Shown: piece by piece, positions 33,161-36,020 of the stretch
Position numbering within the stretch: position 1 is the stretch's first letter
How the letters are laid out: every line of letters starts with the position of its first letter
From: CAYREV01 sp964423345
GTDB taxonomy: Bacteria; Bacteroidota; Rhodothermia; Balneolales; Balneolaceae
Assembly (NCBI GenBank): GCA_964423345.1
Contig: CAYREV010000025.1
Location: 1-36,020, forward strand
Direction: 5' to 3'
DNA length: 36,020 nt
Notes under the pieces: generated by a model
Told to the model about the DNA's origin: nothing
The model's database searches: none
Seen by the model: only the letters and a program-made list of their open reading frames with translations
Translations under genes and position numbers: made by a program

Positions 33161-34579
33161 TTGCTCTCCGAGCTCCAAAACCACCTCAATGAGCTCGTCG
33201 ATATGTTTTTTTCCCGTGCGGTGGTTTATGAAGCAAACGCGAAGAGCCGTCCTCCCCCCTATCTTTGTACCGGTAAGGAAAACCCGCCCGTCCTCTTCAA
33301 TGCGGGAGACCAGGCGCTCGTTACGTTCTTCAAGCTCTTGCTCCGTACCGCCGCCCTTGTACCGAAAGCATACGATAGACAGGGGCGCCGGCGCCATCAG
33401 CTCCAGCGACTCATGGTCGCTGACGCGCTTCGCCAGGTAGCGGGCATTAGCCAGGTCACCGGCTATGGTTTCCCGTATTCGGGCGGCGCCGTAGCTTTTA
33501 AGCGTCATCCACACTTTCAGGGCCTTGAATTCCTTGGTCAGCGGCAGGTTGTATTCCATGAGGTCGGTCCGCCCGCCGCCCTGCCGGTCCGATTTCAGGT
33601 AATCGGGGATGGTGCTGAAGGTTCTGCGAAGGTGTTCGGGATTTTTCACCAGCACCCCTCCCGCCTCAAAGGGCACATACATCCACTTGTGCGGGTTAAC
33701 CACCACCGAATCGGCCCGTTTCAGTCCCTCAAACAGGGGAGCCTTATCCCCCACCCCCGCGGCGGGTCCGCCATATGCCGCATCCACGTGATACCAGAGG
33801 TCCTGTCTTTCGCATACCTCGGCCACGGCTTGCAGGTCGTCGACTGCCCCCGTGTTGGTGGTCCCGGCCACGGCAATGGCACAGATGGGATGGCACCCCG
33901 CTTTTCTGTCCTCTTTAATTTTTTGCTCCAGTTTCGCCGTATCGATCCGCATCTCCCCGTCGACCGGTATCTTCCGCAGGTATCGTTTGCCCAAACCCAG
34001 CATATCCATCGCCTTGTCAAAGCTGGAATGCCCTTCGGCCGACACATAGACCGTCTGCGGGGAACTGTCGTAGAGGCCCTCTTCAGAAACATCCACCGGC
34101 GATTTGATTTTTCGGGCTACCGCAAGACCGTTGAAATTGGCTACCGATCCCCCGCTGAGCAGCACACCTGCCGATCCGGTGGGATAGCCGATAAATTCAG
34201 CCACCCAGCGCATGACCAGCTTCTCCATCTCCGTGCTTACCGGGGAAGAGTGCCACTTAAGGTTGTTCTGGTTCAATGAGGCCTTGATCAACTCGGCCAG
34301 GACAGCCACCTGGTTGCCCCCTCCCGTAATATAGCCGTAGTACTTCGGGCCTATGCTGTTGGTGATGCTTCCCAACACATCCCTTTTCACCTTATCCAAT
34401 ACCGCCTGCAGGTCGGTGGGCTTTTCCGGAAGGGGCTCCTCAAAGAGGGCCCGCACCTCTTCCGGCGTTCTGCCCGCAAACACTTTCCCCTGTTCCTTCC
34501 GCCCGTAAAAACCGGTGACCAGCCGGCCGGCCTCCTCTATCCACTGCTGAAACTGTTCCGTCGATACGTCAAGACTCAT
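33143..34579 (-). CDS. PLP-dependent group II amino-acid decarboxylase
   Basis: 478 residues from the ATG at 34579; a TTG at 34666 would add 29 residues of non-family sequence. Features of the aromatic-L-amino-acid/glutamate decarboxylase group: GVLLSGGSVANFNGL near 138, His184 (AEGHSS) stacking on PLP, Asp266 in YHVDAAYGG, and Lys298 in VVNPHKWM that binds PLP. The C-terminal FINHRTG matches the family. Candidate substrates are tyrosine, tryptophan, DOPA, glutamate, or cysteine sulfinate/cysteate; sequence alone does not choose. The last seven codons are built from a three-copy heptamer repeat. No neighbouring antiporter gene is present, as would be usual for acid-resistance glutamate decarboxylases. 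Confidence 0.88.
   Translation of the reverse strand: MSLDVSTEQFQQWIEEAGRLVTGFYGRKEQGKVFAGRTPEEVRALFEEPLPEKPTDLQAVLDKVKRDVLGSITNSIGPKYYGYITGGGNQVAVLAELIKASLNQNNLKWHSSPVSTEMEKLVMRWVAEFIGYPTGSAGVLLSGGSVANFNGLAVARKIKSPVDVSEEGLYDSSPQTVYVSAEGHSSFDKAMDMLGLGKRYLRKIPVDGEMRIDTAKLEQKIKEDRKAGCHPICAIAVAGTTNTGAVDDLQAVAEVCERQDLWYHVDAAYGGPAAGVGDKAPLFEGLKRADSVVVNPHKWMYVPFEAGGVLVKNPEHLRRTFSTIPDYLKSDRQGGGRTDLMEYNLPLTKEFKALKVWMTLKSYGAARIRETIAGDLANARYLAKRVSDHESLELMAPAPLSIVCFRYKGGGTEQELEERNERLVSRIEEDGRVFLTGTKIGGRTALRVCFINHRTGKKHIDELIEVVLELGEQLAISN
33144..33164. repeat. Three tandem copies of TAATTGC at the decarboxylase 3' end
   Basis: TAATTGC occurs three times head to tail (33144-33150, 33151-33157, 33158-33164). 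On the minus strand it codes for the last residues QLAISN and supplies the stop. Since seven is not a multiple of three, gain or loss of a copy would change the C-terminal residues and stop. Confidence 0.85.
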
Positions 34580-34726
34580 AATGCTGTCGTTATTGGACCT
34601 TCCGTTTGAAAGGCAACAATATAGATAATTGTGAGTAATAGTCCGGAATAAGCCGTTGAGGGGCAATCAAATTTTACAACTTGTAATACCGGATGCCTGC
34701 GCCCGCAGACTAAAGATCAGTTGTCC

Positions 34727-34741
34727 CGACTCCCGGAGTCG
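34727..34741. promoter_or_regulatory. 15-base palindrome CGACTCCCGGAGTCG upstream of uvrA
   Basis: A perfect palindrome around a single central base, 95 bases before the uvrA ATG, in the 257-base divergent gap with the decarboxylase. A TATATTTA box (34799-34806, like TAnnTTTG) lies between it and uvrA. It could be an operator site (for example of a damage-response repressor) or chance; a smaller CTGC/GCAG stem precedes it. Confidence 0.25.
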
Positions 34742-34836
34742 TTACTCAAGACTGAACATTTCCCTTCCCAAAATCCTCTTTTTCTTCTATAAAATTCGTA
34801 TATTTACCCGTTTATTCGAATGCAAAATCTTGTTGA

Positions 34837-36020
34837 ATGTCCCAAGCTCAATCTGACGCCGTCAAAGAAGATGAAAAGAACGGCAAAGCCGCAAACGGAG
34901 ATCGGCCCATCATTGTAAAGGGGGCGCGTGTCCACAATCTCAAGAATATTGATGTAGAAATTCCCCGTAACCGGATGACCGTCATCACAGGAGTCTCAGG
35001 GTCGGGCAAGTCGAGCCTCGCTTTCGACACTATCTACGCAGAGGGACAGCGCCGGTATGTGGAAAGCCTCTCGAGTTATGCCCGCCAGTTCCTGGAGCGT
35101 ATGGACAAGCCCGACGTCGATTTTATGCAGGGTATCTCCCCGGCCATGGCCATTCAGCAGAAAACCACCTCCACCAATCCGCGATCCACGGTAGGTACCA
35201 CAACGGAAATCTACGACTACATGCGGCTGCTTTATGCCCGCATCGGCCATACCATCTCTCCCGTTTCCGGCGAAGAAGTGGGGAAGGACAGTACCAAAAC
35301 AGCCATTGAAAAACTATTTGAAGAGTACGGGGAGGGGACCAAGTTCTATCTGCTTTTCGGCATACCCCACCATGAAAAGAAGAAGCTGAACGATGAGCTT
35401 CGGGTCCTCAAGGAGAAGGGGTTCACCCGCCTGCTTCACATGGAGAAAGAAGAGATCCTGGACCTTACCACCGACGAAGTCGACGCCGCGAAGCTGACGG
35501 CTGAACACTACCGCGTGCTGGTTGACCGCCTGGCCGTAAAGAGGGACGAAGACACCCGCGCCCGTATTGCCGGTTCGCTGGAAACCGCCTTCCAGGAAGG
35601 TCAGGGGCGCTGCTCCATCAAGATCCGCGACGGAGAGGAACTTACATTCAGCGAACGTTTTGAGCGTGACGGCATTGAGTTCGAGGAACCCACTCCGCAG
35701 ATGTTCTCCTTTAACAATCCCTACGGGGCCTGCGATACCTGCGAAGGCTTCGGACAGGTGGCCGGCATTGACGAGGACCTTGTTATTCCCGACCCCGAAA
35801 AAACCATTCGCGACGGGGCTATCGCACCCTACAGCGGACAGAAATTCAGCCGCCATCTACGCGACCTCATCAAGGTGGCTGCCCGCTACAGCCTTCCCAT
35901 CGATACCCCCTACCGGGATTTGTCCCGCGAGGTGAAAAAGATCCTGTGGGAGGGAAAGGACGAATATATCGGCATCAGGCCCTTCTTCGAGGATGTCAAA
36001 AGCCAGTCCTATAAAGTGCA
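34837..36020 (+). CDS. uvrA: Excinuclease ABC subunit A (5' part, runs off the window)
   Basis: The first 394 codons are present; an in-frame TGA just before ATG 34837 fixes the start. UvrA finds DNA lesions as a dimer and loads UvrB. Seen here: first ABC signal VHNLKNIDVEIPRNRMTVITGVSGSGKSSLAFDTIYAEGQRRYVESLSSYARQFL with Walker A GVSGSGKS (about 49-56), MDKPDVDFMQGISPAMAIQQKTTSTNPRSTVGTTTEIYDY near 88, and FSFNNPYGACDTCEGFG near 290, which begins the first zinc module. The N-terminus carries about 22 extra acidic and basic residues (SDAVKEDEKNGKAANGD). A normal full-length enzyme of about 950 residues would extend far past the window end. Confidence 0.97.
   Translation, partial: MSQAQSDAVKEDEKNGKAANGDRPIIVKGARVHNLKNIDVEIPRNRMTVITGVSGSGKSSLAFDTIYAEGQRRYVESLSSYARQFLERMDKPDVDFMQGISPAMAIQQKTTSTNPRSTVGTTTEIYDYMRLLYARIGHTISPVSGEEVGKDSTKTAIEKLFEEYGEGTKFYLLFGIPHHEKKKLNDELRVLKEKGFTRLLHMEKEEILDLTTDEVDAAKLTAEHYRVLVDRLAVKRDEDTRARIAGSLETAFQEGQGRCSIKIRDGEELTFSERFERDGIEFEEPTPQMFSFNNPYGACDTCEGFGQVAGIDEDLVIPDPEKTIRDGAIAPYSGQKFSRHLRDLIKVAARYSLPIDTPYRDLSREVKKILWEGKDEYIGIRPFFEDVKSQSYKV

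Noticed and set aside
33161..34279. Plus-strand reading frame of 372 codons
   Set aside because: It is antisense to the PLP decarboxylase, which has all family motifs.
1..36020. CRISPR array, tRNA or rRNA genes, insertion sequences, prophage or integron elements
   Set aside because: I found no regularly spaced repeats, cloverleaf-type sequences, transposase or integrase motifs anywhere in the window.

Overview
This window looks like a chromosomal segment of a Balneolota (Balneolaceae-like) bacterium or a close Bacteroidota/Rhodothermota relative. The evidence is protein style and family content (HU-like pairs, SerC-palmitoyl-like acyltransferase, POT transporter, CPBP protease, TonB-receptor-type barrels), moderately high GC, frequent lack of strong Shine-Dalgarno sites and TAnnTTT(G/A)-type promoter boxes. 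The assignment is inference; no rRNA marker lies in the window. I see no tRNA, rRNA, CRISPR array, transposase, integrase or phage gene, so most of the segment is core chromosome.

Layout. Positions 1-2335 (minus): an outer-membrane barrel protein followed by two small HU-fold proteins, the last running off the window. Positions 2509-8544 (minus): a tight string gcvT > comB > ftsK > lolA-like > ybhN-like, with overlapping or nearly touching genes. 8826-9986 (plus): mrp/apbC. 10001-12017 (minus): a Na+/Ca2+ antiporter coupled to formimidoylglutamase hutG. 12202-14509 (plus): an outer-membrane barrel fused to an M23 peptidase, then a secreted TPR-type protein that may be cut short. 14540-18903 (minus): lipoprotein amidohydrolase, hutH, hutI. 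19036-20718: a pyrophosphate-type phosphofructokinase facing a DUF456 membrane protein. 20913-22583 (minus): hutU. 22824-25990 (plus): POT peptide transporter and mnmE, separated by a perfect 16-bp hairpin. 26069-28184: secG, MscS channel and a SRAP-fold protein. 28279-31506 (plus): CPBP protease, a DEAD-box-like protein with degenerate motifs, and an FkbM methyltransferase. 31534-34579 (minus): an alpha-oxoamine synthase and a PLP decarboxylase. 34837-end (plus): the 5' part of uvrA.

How genes work together. hutH, hutU, hutI and hutG make a complete histidine-to-glutamate route (formimidoylglutamase branch), but it is split over about 12.5 kb among unrelated genes; a peptide importer lies beside hutU. 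The gcvT-ftsK string links one-carbon metabolism, chromosome segregation and envelope work and is probably one transcript.

The most unusual items are two proteins that keep a famous enzyme fold but have lost the catalytic residues: a full-length DEAD-box pseudo-helicase (29316-30671) with every ATPase motif altered, and a SRAP/YedK-like protein (27510-28184) in which all four known active-site residues are replaced. Next come the barrel-peptidase fusion, the HU-HU-barrel operon, and the Mrp protein without its CxxC motif.
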